Shown one piece after another: positions 11,401 through 21,741 of a DNA stretch of 64,000 bases. Both the position numbers and the translations under genes were made by a program. A model generated the notes under the pieces. It did no database searches, was not told where the DNA came from, and worked only from the letters and a program-made list of their open reading frames with translations. Source of the DNA: Alisma plantago-aquatica (lineage: Eukaryota > Streptophyta > Magnoliopsida > Alismatales > Alismataceae); the NCBI GenBank assembly GCA_963693085.1, contig OY856410.1:886690335-886754334 (forward strand), given 5' to 3'. Within the stretch, counting starts at the first letter, position 1; every line of letters begins with the position of its first letter.

Positions 11401-11909
11401 GAAAGTACATGTACTACACAAAATAGTGGAATGTATTTGTGTGCTGACACTTCAAGTTATTCAAGTGGTAGAGATCGAAATCCTATAAATGCTGAAGTCA
11501 CGTACTATGGCTACTTAGAGGAGGTTATTGAGCTAACTTATGGTCCATGAATCAAAGTTCCGTTATTCAGATGTTCTTGGTATGATGAAAGCACTTCTAA
11601 CAGGTTGCGAATTGATGAGTATGGGTTCACACAAATCAACACTTCAAGGATAAAAAAAAAGAGGAACCGTTTATCCTGGCTTCTCAAGCATTGCAATGCT
11701 TTTATGTGAAGGATCCTAATGATGATGATTGGTGCACAGTGCTAAAGCATCCTCCTAAAGATTATTCTGAAGTACCTCTTATTGAGAATTGTTTGACTGG
11801 TTTACAATCTGATGGTGGTGTAACTAGTGATGTGTCTTGGACGAGGAGTGACACCGAGGGATCTTTTGTTGATAGAACTAAAAAAAAGAATGATGGGGCT
11901 AATGTTTAG
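8480..11909 (+). pseudogene. CACTA transposase (TNPD-like, Transposase_21)
   Basis: This gene encodes the transposase expected to cut and join the CACTA ends. The N-terminus has the usual cysteine block (CPCKVCLNRYL) and a VWTFHGE motif. The central Transposase_21 region shows LATDGFNAFGNMS, WTINDFPTYGDLSGW and NLDVMHIEKNVCENIL. The C-terminal DUF4218-like part (LMHQLLPVALRHC to CGRYLHNFE) is followed by a DUF4216-like part (VTYYGYLEEVIELTYG). Exons are 8480-11000, 11093-11182 and 11266 on, with GT-AG introns. Lesions are an in-frame TGA at 9104, a 1-bp deletion near 9576, a TGA at 11548 and a frameshift in the A-run at about 11651-11660. Otherwise the protein is nearly full length, so inactivation is fairly recent. 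Confidence 0.9.
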
Positions 11910-12239
11910 TTCATTAATCTGTCTGTTTTGTTTGCAAGTCTAGAATAATTTACTTGGGGAATATGTTGTATTGTATTTTTTTGGCAAACTGTTATTATAT
12001 GACATATTCTTTGCAATTTATTTAGTCTTGTTTCATATACCAGCAAGTAGGACATCATTATTCTTTTTTGGGATATGAAACCAAGGTACTCTACAAGTTA
12101 TATGTTTTTCAAATGCTGAATATTCATATGTTGGTGTCTCATATTCTCCGCAATTTATTTGTTTTTCAAATGTAGCGACTACTTTTGTTACTGACATTTC
12201 TGCACTAATAATCTAATTTTTTTCCTTGTCAATTGAAGG
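11910..12239. other. Intergenic segment between the two CACTA genes
   Basis: AT-rich DNA of about 330 bases. It presumably holds the transposase 3' untranslated region and the upstream region of the second gene. No motif is recognised. Confidence 0.5.
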
Positions 12240-14049
12240 ATGGCAGGAAGAAGATTCACTAGATCTAGTTGTAACAACACACCCAGTCAACCTATTGTTG
12301 TCCCTCCATCCACAATTGAAGAAAATTGTGAGGATGAACCTACTCTACTGTCCAACAATATTGAAAATGATGTAATAGTTGAAGAAATTTTTGAGGATGA
12401 ATAGGAGAATAGGAAGTATGGACGTGGGCCTGCAAGTGAGCAAAGCCTACTTCCTAAGCAAGGGCAGCCACGTCACAAGGTCCAATGGGATGATGAAGGA
12501 AATCTTATTGGGGAGAATGGTGCCAAATTGAATCGTTATTGTCATATGCTAGCAAGGAAACCACACATATGGCATCTAGACTTGAAGTGGAACGAACAAC
12601 CAGAACAAGCTTTTGCAGATAGAAAATCATTTATTGAGGTAATCTTTTTCATAAAAAGACCAACAAATTGTATGATTGTTATATCTAAAGTAATCTTTTC
12701 ATAAAAAGACCAACAAATGTTTTTCTATGTTTTTGTAGAAATACTTCGATTTAGGCAGTCAACCTAATGCATGGAATCACATTGATGAACACATTAGCAG
12801 AGGGATAACAGTGTGGAGGGCACGTGTAAAGAAAGATTACTACGAAAAGTACAAGATTGAACCAGAATTGATGATGAAGAAAGTTAAGAAAAATGCTTCC
12901 ATAGATATGGACCAGTTTAAAAATCTTGTTAAAGAATGGGGAACCGAGAAGTTTAAGGTACAATGGTTTCATATAACTTGCATTTATACCTATATACTTT
13001 TTCTAATTATATGTTTCTTGTGGTTTAGAAAATTTCCGAGATCAACAAGGCAAACAGAGCAAAAAAAATGATGGATCATACCACAGGATCAAAGCCATGG
13101 AGTTGTTATCGGGCAGAAATGGTATTAATAATGGACACTTGTCTTTCTTAATATGAGTTGAACATATAATAATGGACACTTGTCTTTATGTTATCTATCA
13201 TGTGTAGGTCAGTGAAGATCAACCCGTTGTGCCTCTTAACAAATTTTTGGAAAAAGTTTACGACAAAAGCCCACAAGTGGTTAGAAAATGGATATTTTCT
13301 TTCCTATGATGTCTACAAAGCTACATATGCTTAGATATCTCAATTTATGCTTTCCTTTTATGATGCTTTCTAATTACAGCTTGAAATCTCGCATATTGTG
13401 GAAAACCAAGTAGCAAACCAAGAAGAAATAGATCCTAGAAGTGTTGATAATCTAACACGTGATGCTTATTTGCAAGTTTTAAATCCTTCCAAAAAGGCTA
13501 GGATCCAAGGTATTGGAATTGGGCACAAAGAGATAGGACATAGGGGAAAAGCTGCCCGTTTAAGATATGAAATGATTCTTGAGGAAAGCAATGCAAAGGA
13601 TGTATGTTGGATTATAAATAAACTTGAACTATTAGTTACAACTAGTCTATTAGATCGATGTTTGTAATTTGTTTTCTATTTCAGGATAAACTTAAGGAAC
13701 TTGAATAAACAGTAAATGGATTGAAGAACTCCGTCTCCCAAATAATGACTTGGTACAATCAATCACAGGTAACTCAGATTCAGTTGTCTATGTCAATGTA
13801 ATATATAATTTTTTTTGACATTGTTGATGTATTTGTTATAGGATGGCGGTATTAATGTTGATTGTGCAGCTGAATACCCCAATCAGAATACTATAGGTGT
13901 CTTACACATGCAAAGTGGCACAAATAGGTCGGATGTGGGTTCTTTTCACATACAAGACAATACAAGTAATGGTGCAGATGTAGGCATGTTTCCCAGCCAA
14001 AATAATTCAAGCGGGGATGGCATAGGAAGACTTTCTAGACAAAGTAATT

Positions 14050-14185
14050 CAAGCAATTCAAGGGAGACTGGAGTAGGCATGCTTTCCATACAAGGCAATT
14101 CAAGGGAGAATGGAGTAGGCAGACTTTCCATACAAGGAAATTCAAGGGAGAATGGAGTAGGCAGGCTTTCCATACAAGGCAATGG
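14050..14185 (+). repeat. 42-bp coding tandem repeat in the TNPA-like gene
   Basis: Three imperfect units encode GVG(M/R)LSIQGNSREN, a 14-residue repeat. Related shorter units lie upstream. The period is a multiple of three, so the frame is kept. This gives a flexible, polar tail to the protein. Confidence 0.85.
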
Positions 14186-14407
14186 ACATCCACGGATCTT
14201 TCAGCCACAGGTAACTCATTACAGCTATAGATTATTTTCAATATTCATACACATAAGAATATTAACATGTACACTTTATTAAAGGCTGCAGTTGAAAGCT
14301 GGTCCCCTTCTTCTGGTAATAATCGACAAAGTTATCCTCAAATGCAGAACACACCAACCACATCTTCATCGGTGTCTTTCACACCAAGAAATCAGCGTTT
14401 AAATCCT

Positions 14408-15488
14408 GTAAGTAATTCATTTCAGCTTATCTACATTTTAGCCATATCTTGGTCAAGCCTCAATTCATAATATTTCAGATACAAAGTTTATAGTGACTTT
14501 TCTTTAGTCAGTGCTGAAGAAGTTGCACATGTTTAGTCTAAACTTTGAATCAAACCTCTATTTTCTAGACTATCTAAATAACTAATAGTTGAGTAATTAA
14601 TATAGAGTGGTCGTTCCAGATTTTTCTTAGGAACAGAGTGAATCTTTTGCCTACTTCTGAGTAGACCAACACTCTCTAGGTTATACCTGCTTGTGCACCA
14701 ACACTCCACGAACTTTAAAGATGGCAGTAATTGTGATGATGAATACTGTTATTGCCTACTATTTCTGCTCCAGATGCCCTTGTCCCCTGCTTGTCCCCTT
14801 CTTTGGAGTCATTTTCTTAAGGGGTTGTTGATATTAATAACCTTGGGAATGGCCACTCTCTGTATGGGCTAACTCTATCTACTTTGTTTTTAACTTTTAG
14901 CTGTCCAAGCTGCTCCAAATTGTTGGGAATTGTTCAAAAACATATATTTGTTATTCTTATTATTCTGCGTTGTAATATGGGTCTGAATTGGTTTGTGGCC
15001 CTTTCCTTGTTGAGTTCAACTCTAATTATGAATTCATTTCTGTTCATATATATATTATACATGTATGTCTGCACGTATATATCTGTATATATTGAACAGT
15101 AGGGTTTGCTTGATAGAAAATGTGCCTCCTTGCCTAGGTATATTTCTTTACGAGTATAAACGTTTATTAATAGCTACATATCATCATATTGAATGGGAAA
15201 ATGAGGGAAAGGGCAATCAGGATCATAAAAAAATGGATTGCTTTGCTGAGGATGTAATTGAATAGACAATGTATTGAACTGCATAATAGCACACATAATA
15301 TTTACTGGAATTTCTTTACTGGAATATGTTCACTTATATAGATTGGAAGATTAGATTCATGTATTATATGAATCAAAGTTTATGTTTATTTTGTAAAATG
15401 CTGCATCTGTTTTATCAAATAAACATTGTAATTGTATTTAACTTTAGTATGTAGTATGCATGTGTGATTGGAAATAAGAGTTGACACA
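14408..15488. other. Large intron of the TNPA-like gene, first part
   Basis: AT-rich non-coding DNA between exons 8 and 9. Short open frames are present but none resembles a known protein. Confidence 0.5.
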
Positions 15489-15947
15489 CCCCAACCTGTG
15501 GCAACATGCAAAAAAGGGAAATTAGTATTACTAATTGTTTCCCGAAGCAAATGTCCAAAAGAATAATTCTATAAGCAGGAAGCTGGGGAAAGACAAAACT
15601 TTGCCATATTGATTAATGTAGAATGACGTAATGTTACAACTTCCTTTGTTAGGTCCATAATCTTCTATTGAATGCATGTATTGCTGGATATTTGTGCAGG
15701 ACTGTATTAGATCGGGATTTTTCACCAATGCTTTGTAAAATATTGCAGACCAATGTAGGAGAATGACTGCTTTCCAAAAAGCAATTCAATAATAAAAACT
15801 CTGCTTGGACAAATACGTTGAGGCTGGTATTTATAGCAATCCACTAAAAACCTTGGTTGTTGCAACCTTTGTGACTAAAACTCTAGAACTTACCAACAAG
15901 CCCCTGAAATGAAATAAGTCCTTTTTGCATGTCGCCACAGGTTGTGG
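15489..15947. mobile_element. MITE-like element with 28-bp terminal inverted repeats
   Basis: The left end CCCCAACCTGTGGCAACATG (15489 on) and the right end (15920-15947) are inverted repeats matching at about 25 of 28 positions. The 459-bp interior is AT-rich and non-coding. It lies in the large intron of the CACTA accessory gene. The target duplication is not certain; GTTGA occurs a few bases outside both ends. The superfamily is therefore unassigned, with Mutator- or hAT-type both possible. Confidence 0.65.
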
Positions 15948-16351
15948 TTCTGTTGATCTGGAATCTATCTTTAGATTCTATTTTAACTCACGCAGCTTCA
16001 TCTGTAAGGACTTTTTCCAATTAAAAATTAAGCCTTACCATTAGTGAATAGTTTATCAAAATGTTACTGCTATGTTGGTTCACTTACATTAATCTCTACT
16101 TCACACTCACTCTGATTCCTTTTTGTATTTATATTGATAGGGTAGAATTACTTTTAATGATGGATTTCGACGGACAATTCACCTTGGAGTAGACCAAAAC
16201 CAAAATATAAGGGTAAGTTGTTTGTTGTACTATGATTTATGTATTAACTTTAAATTCTATTAATATAATGATTTGTCATTTTTAGGAGAAGAATATTCAA
16301 GTACCTAACCGTATGAGGTGTGGCATTGATGAAGAACACAACACCATTTGA

Positions 16352-16689
16352 AGGAATATGGAGACATTATAGATCTTAAGAGTTTCTAGCATGATATGTT
16401 GATTGTCATCAATCTCAAATTTTAAAACCATATGTACTCTTTATTTATATCAACGTTGAGCACACAATGTATGGATAATATTTTGCTTCAATAACAAAAA
16501 TTGGTTTGAGGTGATTTAACATTTTTATGTGTCATTTTGGTGTTGAATCTTCTTATGATGTCATGTGAATTAGTATAAAAATATTGCTTGAGGTTATGTA
16601 TACAAAGTTTTCATTTAAAATTTGATATTCACTATAGTAACAATTAATTAACATTTAATAAATCATTCAATAATCAATAACCAAATCAT
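16352..16689. other. CACTA 3' untranslated and spacer DNA
   Basis: Very AT-rich DNA after the TNPA-like stop codon, with no further coding exon. It leads into the subterminal repeats. Confidence 0.5.
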
Positions 16690-17076
16690 TTACAATAGTC
16701 CCTCATAAATATATTGATGAAGGTCCATATTGACCATCAAAATTGCATTCATGACGACCACATAGCCCCTCAAAATATATTCTCCAGGACCACCAAGTCC
16801 CTCAAAAATGTATTCATGAAGGCTAAATAGTCCCTCAAAAATGTATTTATGAAGGCTAAATAGTCCCTCAAAAATGTATTTATGAAGGCTAAATAGTCCC
16901 TCAATATAACATTCTTGAGGGTCAGTTGGTCCGTGACAATTGTATTCGTGAGGGCCACTGGTATTTGTCACGTGAGTTCTCTTCACAGACCATTTGTGAG
17001 GGCCAGACCCTCAACCATCCCTATTTCTGAGGGCATGTAGAGAGGGGTCTGTGACATGACTCTCCCGTGAATAATG
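16690..17076 (+). repeat. CACTA subterminal repeat region
   Basis: Short copies of a motif around CCCTCA(T/A)AA followed by ATGAAGG recur on both strands. They include three tandem 33-bp units starting TCCCTCAAAAATGTATT (about 16798-16896) and further copies of GAGGGCC/GAGGGTC up to 17035. In En/Spm, subterminal repeats are the binding sites of TNPA and are required for excision. These lie in the right place for that role next to the terminal repeat. Confidence 0.8.
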
Positions 17077-17094
17077 GCCCAGTTTTTTGTAGTG
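17077..17094 (+). repeat. Right terminal inverted repeat of the CACTA element
   Basis: GCCCAGTTTTTTGTAGTG is the reverse complement of CACTACAAAAAACTGGGC, a canonical CACTA end. The next three bases (ACC) are the candidate 3-bp target duplication. Confidence 0.88.
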
Positions 17095-17279
17095 ACCCTA
17101 ACTCCTTTACCTCTAGCTATGTTCTTGTTGCATGTTAGTAGCTTAGCTTAGTTCCTTGCTTTTTTACCTTACTTATGTACCTTTGGTGGCCGATTCCCCT
17201 CTAGGGTTTAGGGTTCCTTTGTGCACCTTGCTTTCTAGGGTTTGAGTATCCTTAAAGTTGGAGGTTGAAGATGACCCTT

Positions 17280-17895
17280 GTTCTTGTGATGGGCGACATA
17301 ATGGTGTTCTTTGTGTTGGCCGATATGGTGACCCCTGTTGGGTGATACCCTACCTTGTTTGAGTGTGTTGGGCAACATCCTCTCTTGCCTTTGTGTTGGG
17401 CGACATCCTCCCTTGCTTTGGGTGTGTTGGGCGACATCCTTGCCTTGTGTTGAACGATAGGTTGAGTTGGTAGGAGTGTTGGCCGTCATGGTGACCATGG
17501 TGGGCGATATGGTCCTTGTGGTGAGCAATCCCTTTGTTCTTGGTGTCGGGCGAGATGAGTACCTTATGATGGGCGACATGATGAGTGCTCTTGTGTTGGG
17601 CGATAGGTCAAGCTAGTGAGGAGTTGGCCAATATGGTTGAGTTGGCCGATGGATGTTGATGGGCGTTACATCTTGTTGTGTTGGCCGATATGGTAAGCAT
17701 GATGGGCGATATGGTTGGATGACACCCTCTTCTTTGTGGTGAACGACAGACCTAAGTCTCTTGATGGTTTGTTGGTGTTGACCGATAGGGCTATGCTTGG
17801 TGTTGGCCGATAGCCCTAATGGCCGATAGCCATGTTGGGCGACAACCTTGGGTGGTGATGGTCGATAGGGTTGGTGTGTGTGTCGGCTGACAGGC
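17280..17895 (+). repeat. GGSCGAYA motif array in the Tekay 5' LTR
   Basis: About two dozen copies of an eight-base word close to GGCCGATA or GGGCGACA occur in 600 bases, spaced irregularly by about 20-40 bases. Examples are at about 17288, 17323, 17398, 17429, 17502, 17571, 17598, 17681 and 17704. They are embedded in TTGGTGTTGG-like spacer. A few more (GGCCGATA, GGACGACA) flank the TATA box in the 3' LTR. Confidence 0.8.
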
Positions 17896-17984
17896 CTTGA
17901 TAGGTTTTAGTGAGGGTGGTTATGAGTTATGGTGAGAGTCTTGTGATTCTTTAGTGATGGCCTCATGGGTCATGGAAGTGAATG

Positions 17985-18520
17985 TTTATGCTTAATGATG
18001 GTGGTGTCTTGTTAATGATAACAACAATGAATATGATGCCTTGCAAACAATAATAATGCCAATGATAATGTTGTTGATAGCAATGATATTAATAGTCGTG
18101 TGATGATGGTAATGCTTTGCTAGTAATGAAAGTAATAATGTTGATTAATGATGGTAATAATGTTGCTAAGTAACAGTTACATTAATAGTTGGCATAATGA
18201 CATGGCAATAAAGATAATAGTGGATGATAATGCTGATAATATTAATGATGATAATGGTAGTAGTGATGATAATGAGGAAGGTAATGGTAATAAGATGCAT
18301 GATGTGATCCTTATGCTTATCTGTTAATAATAAAGAAGATGATAGTAATAATGATCATAATGATGATGACAATAATGATAGTAATGATATGCATGAAGTA
18401 ATCCTTGTACTTAATTGTTAAATAAGAATGGTGTTAGTTACACTAATAGCTTGCTTAATGATATGATAATAATGATGTTAGTGGATGATGACAGTAATGT
18501 TAGTAGTAACAATAATACTG
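17985..18520 (+). repeat. Low-complexity AATGATGATAAT-rich stretch
   Basis: A degenerate microsatellite-like region built of GAT, AAT and AGT triplets on the plus strand, within the LTR. No coding potential. Confidence 0.7.
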
Positions 18521-19985
18521 GCTCTTTGTATTCCATATGACATCTTACTTGATGTGAACATTTTGATTATTCATATAATCCCAAGATAAGGATAAGTACA
18601 GGTATGGCTTGTTAATGATGTGCTTAGTACACTTGATCACCAAATAGTGTAAATGACAAGTATAGTATCTATAATATCATCTTGTAATCATAAGTATGGT
18701 TCTTATGTTGAATCTACGATTATTGTGTATCCTAACCATGCAGGTGATGAGTAGCCATGAAAGGGATATGAGACATATGTGATGAATAACATCACTCTGA
18801 TGATTATTCTATGAGGTTGTATGAATGATGTGTTTGTTCCATGATGATGATGTGAGCCTTGAGAGGCAGTGACAGTACATGATGAGGGATTGAGATCCCA
18901 TGGTATGTGATGATCCTTGAGATGGATCTGGATGGTTGGCAAGAGGCCAAGTGGTAACATGTGATGTTGGATCCTTGAGATGGATCAGGTTGATGTGGTT
19001 TAAATAATAATATAATGTAGTTTACTTTCTATTATATCTTGCATGTTATGCAACTTGGTTGAATCCCGCAATCCATCTAAAAGATACTAATTAATCACAG
19101 TGAAATATATCATGTAGTTTGCCCTGGCCATAGATCCATCATCGTCAGGACTTGGTGATGGTGAAACAGGTTCTCCTACGGGTTAACCTGGAAGCGCATA
19201 TTGTTGAATATGTGTAGGTTGCTCCTAGCCTGAAAATGAGGAGGTAAGAGTGTAACTTCGGTTACATACTCAGATATGTACATAGAGCATGGTGAACAGG
19301 CCCATGGCTCAGGATATGTGATGTGAGGAGCATGAATGTGTTCATGGCTCAGAGCACGGTGAACAGGCCCGTGGCTCAGTTTTACTAGCGCCGAGACCTG
19401 TACCAAGGTGGGCTAGAGTGAGGGTAGCCTATGGAGCTGACCATGTGGCTTAGACCACTTCAGCATGTGACTGCGGTCCTGCTTGTGTTTTAATCGTGTA
19501 CTGGCCACGAGGTGGGAGGTCGTGGAGTCCGACTCTTCCATTGACCTTGTATGGCACTGACTTGGGTTTCCTAACTGAAGGTTGGATTTGAACGGTACGG
19601 TTCAAATCCTCAGGGCATAATAATACTTAATACAGCCGTTTAGTACTTATTGCTTAGGATAAACACGAAACATTGGTTGAGGCCTTGTTGGTGTAATATC
19701 TTGTTATACCTTGCAGGTTATGTGATAATATGTCTGATCTTGATAAGCAGGTTATGTGACATTATATATTGTTCTGATAATCATGTTACATAGGGATACA
19801 TCTTATCTTACTAATCATATTCCTTGAAGATATATCTGGTTATATGCTTTTGTATAGCGGGTAAGCTTGTCGGTAAGAATGATTTGTTTTATATAGACTG
19901 CTCTTGTTATACCTGTTACTAGATATCTGATGTTATAGTCTATCTTGCTGAGGTTCTGTAGTTGCGGTGGGGAGTTATGTTTCCC

Positions 19986-20015
19986 GCTGGGACAATTTTT
20001 CAATTGTCTCACCCC
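19986..20015 (+). promoter_or_regulatory. Conserved LTR hairpin, Tekay 5' copy
   Basis: GGGACAATT and CAATTGTCTC pair across a short loop, followed by ACCCC and then TTTTTAGGTGG. This is the same block as at 6125. Confidence 0.65.
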
Positions 20016-20520
20016 GCTGGTTTACACCTTTTTAGGTGGTCGAGGTAGACGTGGTCGTGGTTTTGGTGTTGCGGCCGAGCAGCTTGACGAGCAGTAGAAG
20101 GCAAGCGATGGACATGCTGCTGTTTTTGATGTTTTGTAGTAGAGTCTAGAGTCATCCCTGTACTCTCAGGTCCTTGGCAGTGTTTTGACGATGTTTCACG
20201 ATGAACGATCGATGATGGTTGTATATCCTGCTGTTGGCCGGATGTGGGCCTTTATGTATATGAACAGGTGGTGAACTCATGTGATGGATGAACAGATGTT
20301 TCTAAGCTGTGGACATGTATCAGATCTCATAGATGCATATATATGACATGTTTCTGTGCATGATGATGACTGGAAAGTAATAGTTTCACAGTTTATCAGT
20401 TTTCCGCAATCGGTTTTAATTAACCCGTGTTTTCGATAATCTGTGGTTATGGTATTTTTCGCACGTTTTCGCGTAACACCTCATTATCTGTGTGATAATG
20501 GGATGTGTTGCCACAAGTTT

Positions 20521-20533
20521 TTGTATCAGAGCC
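20521..20533 (+). other. Primer binding site (tRNA-iMet type)
   Basis: TTGTATCAGAGCC, five bases after the LTR end, differs by one base from TGGTATCAGAGCC, the complement of the plant initiator tRNA-Met 3' end. It is used to prime minus-strand DNA synthesis. Confidence 0.85.
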
Positions 20534-20583
20534 TTAGGTTCACTGAGTCTACATGGATTTAGGACTAGGTTGAGTCTGTTCTT

Positions 20584-21741
20584 ATGAGTTTTCTAGGTTT
20601 TCTTACAAAATCTTCTGCCCCCAGCGGAAGAAAAGCCAAGATGTCTGGAAACCATGAAGAACATGCTCCTGAGCATAGTGATGTTGCATTAGTTGATGGA
20701 GCAGATAGACAGGCACATGAAGATCGGGTGCCTGAAGTTCCCCAATTTAACCCAGCCATACTTGAACATCCTGCTTACCAAAAGCTTATGGGGCATATGA
20801 TGGCTACGATGAATCTCATGGTTGAGCGATTACCAGTGCCTCCTCCGCGAGCACAGGTTCCCCATGGAGAAGCATCGAGTATTGGGAAGACCTTTGAGCG
20901 GCTTCGCCGAGTTGGAGCTTCGGATTATGCTGGAACGGTTGATCCAGCGGATGCAGATCTGTGGCTGACAAGTCTCGAGAAGGCTTTCCGGATCCTCGAC
21001 ATCCCCGAAGCGGACAAGGTAAAGCATTTTGTCTACCTTATGAAAGGTAGTGCTGGTCACTGGTGGACCATTGAGAAAGAGAAGCGGCCTGGTGAGTTGA
21101 TCTGTTGGGAAGTGTTTCGACGTGAGTTCGTCACCAGATACTTTCCAAAGATGTATCTGGATGAGAAGGTGAGTCAGTTTGAGAAGTTGCGACAAGGAAC
21201 GATGAACATCACCGAGTATGAAGCCAAGTTTATGGATCTGTTGAGGTTCTGTCCTCACATGGCGGCGAGAGATGAGGAACGGATCAGACGTTTCGAGAAG
21301 GGTTTGAGTGCTGAGTTGACAATCATGGTGTCTGCGTTGGAAAACCGAGAGCGGTTCGCTACGTTCGTGGAATCTGTTCGACGGGTCGAGAGGACAGTAC
21401 GGGAGAGAAGAGAGTCTATGTCTCTTAAAAGACCTGCTCAGTTTCAAGGACGGAGGTTTGGTGGCTTTAAGAAGCCCAGGTGTTCAGCACTGTTAGCGAT
21501 GAGAAGTTCTGGTGTACCATCTCAGTGGTCTCCGAGTAAGGGGAGAGGTTATGTTTCTTTGCCTTCTAAGGCGCACAGTTCAACTTCTGTGACAGTGACA
21601 GGGCCAGCTAGGCCACAGTTTGAGGACAAGCCATGTCATCTTTGTGGACAGGTCGTGCATTGGAAGTCCAATTGCCCGAATAGAGGTGTCGAAGTGACAC
21701 AGCAACCAAGACAGAGTTTCCAAAAGTCTGAGAGACCGTAG
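20584..21741 (+). CDS. gag: Tekay gag protein with zinc knuckle
   Basis: This frame encodes the capsid/nucleocapsid precursor of the retrotransposon. A retrotransposon-gag domain is visible at residues about 115-280 (DADLWLTSLEKAFRILDIPE, HWWTIEKE, FVTRYFP, ITEYEAKFMDLLRFCP). A CCHC knuckle (C-x2-C-x4-H-x4-C) is at nt 21634-21675. Two starts are possible, the ATG at 20584 or the one at 20641; I keep the longer frame. The frame ends at a TAG at 21739, and the pol homology continues in the same frame beyond it. So gag and pol were probably one polyprotein and this TAG is a mutation. Confidence 0.85.
   Translation: MSFLGFLTKSSAPSGRKAKMSGNHEEHAPEHSDVALVDGADRQAHEDRVPEVPQFNPAILEHPAYQKLMGHMMATMNLMVERLPVPPPRAQVPHGEASSIGKTFERLRRVGASDYAGTVDPADADLWLTSLEKAFRILDIPEADKVKHFVYLMKGSAGHWWTIEKEKRPGELICWEVFRREFVTRYFPKMYLDEKVSQFEKLRQGTMNITEYEAKFMDLLRFCPHMAARDEERIRRFEKGLSAELTIMVSALENRERFATFVESVRRVERTVRERRESMSLKRPAQFQGRRFGGFKKPRCSALLAMRSSGVPSQWSPSKGRGYVSLPSKAHSSTSVTVTGPARPQFEDKPCHLCGQVVHWKSNCPNRGVEVTQQPRQSFQKSERP

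Larger units (their letters stand above)
12240..16351 (+). pseudogene. TNPA-like CACTA accessory protein (Transposase_24)
   Basis: This is a multi-exon gene in the position of En/Spm tnpA, whose product binds subterminal repeats. Exons with GT-AG borders can be followed: 12240-12638, 12739-12957, 13029-13121, 13208-13279, 13380-13601, 13685-13768, 13842-14210, 14285-14407, 16141-16212 and 16286-16351. The Transposase_24 domain is clear: VWRARVKKDYYEKYKIEPEL, then EINKANRAKKMMDHTTGSKP, then VPLNKFLEKVY. The tail holds a 14-residue repeat rich in Gly, Ser and Asn. Only two nonsense codons are seen in about 1.5 kb of exons: TAG at 12402 and TAA at about 13706. The long ninth intron contains a MITE. 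The exon near 13279 has an ambiguous donor. It could be mildly functional if these stops are bypassed, but is better called a pseudogene. Confidence 0.82.
8480..17094 (+). mobile_element. CACTA (En/Spm) DNA transposon, left end not seen
   Basis: The right terminus at 17094 reads GCCCAGTTTTTTGTAGTG. This is the reverse complement of the classic CACTACAAAAAA terminal repeat, preceded by subterminal repeats. Two genes in the same direction follow the usual CACTA order: a TNPD-like transposase (8480-11909) and a TNPA-like gene (12240-16351). No matching CACTACAA start is found between position 1 and 8480, so the left end is either lost or upstream of the window. The right end abuts ACCCTAAC, which looks like LTR sequence, so the element is inferred to have inserted into the head of the Tekay 5' LTR. 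The start given is simply the first transposase codon. Confidence 0.85.
17095..20515 (+). repeat. 5' LTR of the Tekay-like element, head missing
   Basis: From 18943 onward it matches the 3' LTR (26692 onward) almost base for base to the common end TTGCCACA. The first part (17095-18942) has no direct counterpart in the 3' LTR, which carries a large internal deletion. It contains the GGSCGAYA array and a low-complexity ATGATAATG-rich stretch. The LTR head with its TATA box is not present on this side. Confidence 0.8.

Noticed and set aside
16690..16986. Minus-strand frame with repeated KYIFEGLFSLH
   Set aside because: The repeats are the CACTA subterminal repeats translated by chance, just inside the terminal inverted repeat.
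17235..17579. Minus-strand frame of 114 codons in the Tekay LTR
   Set aside because: It covers the GGSCGAYA array; the apparent repeats follow the DNA motif rather than a protein pattern, and it is non-coding LTR.
20830..21447. A 205-codon minus-strand frame opposite gag
   Set aside because: It is a shadow of the gag frame, which has clear domain and zinc-knuckle evidence.
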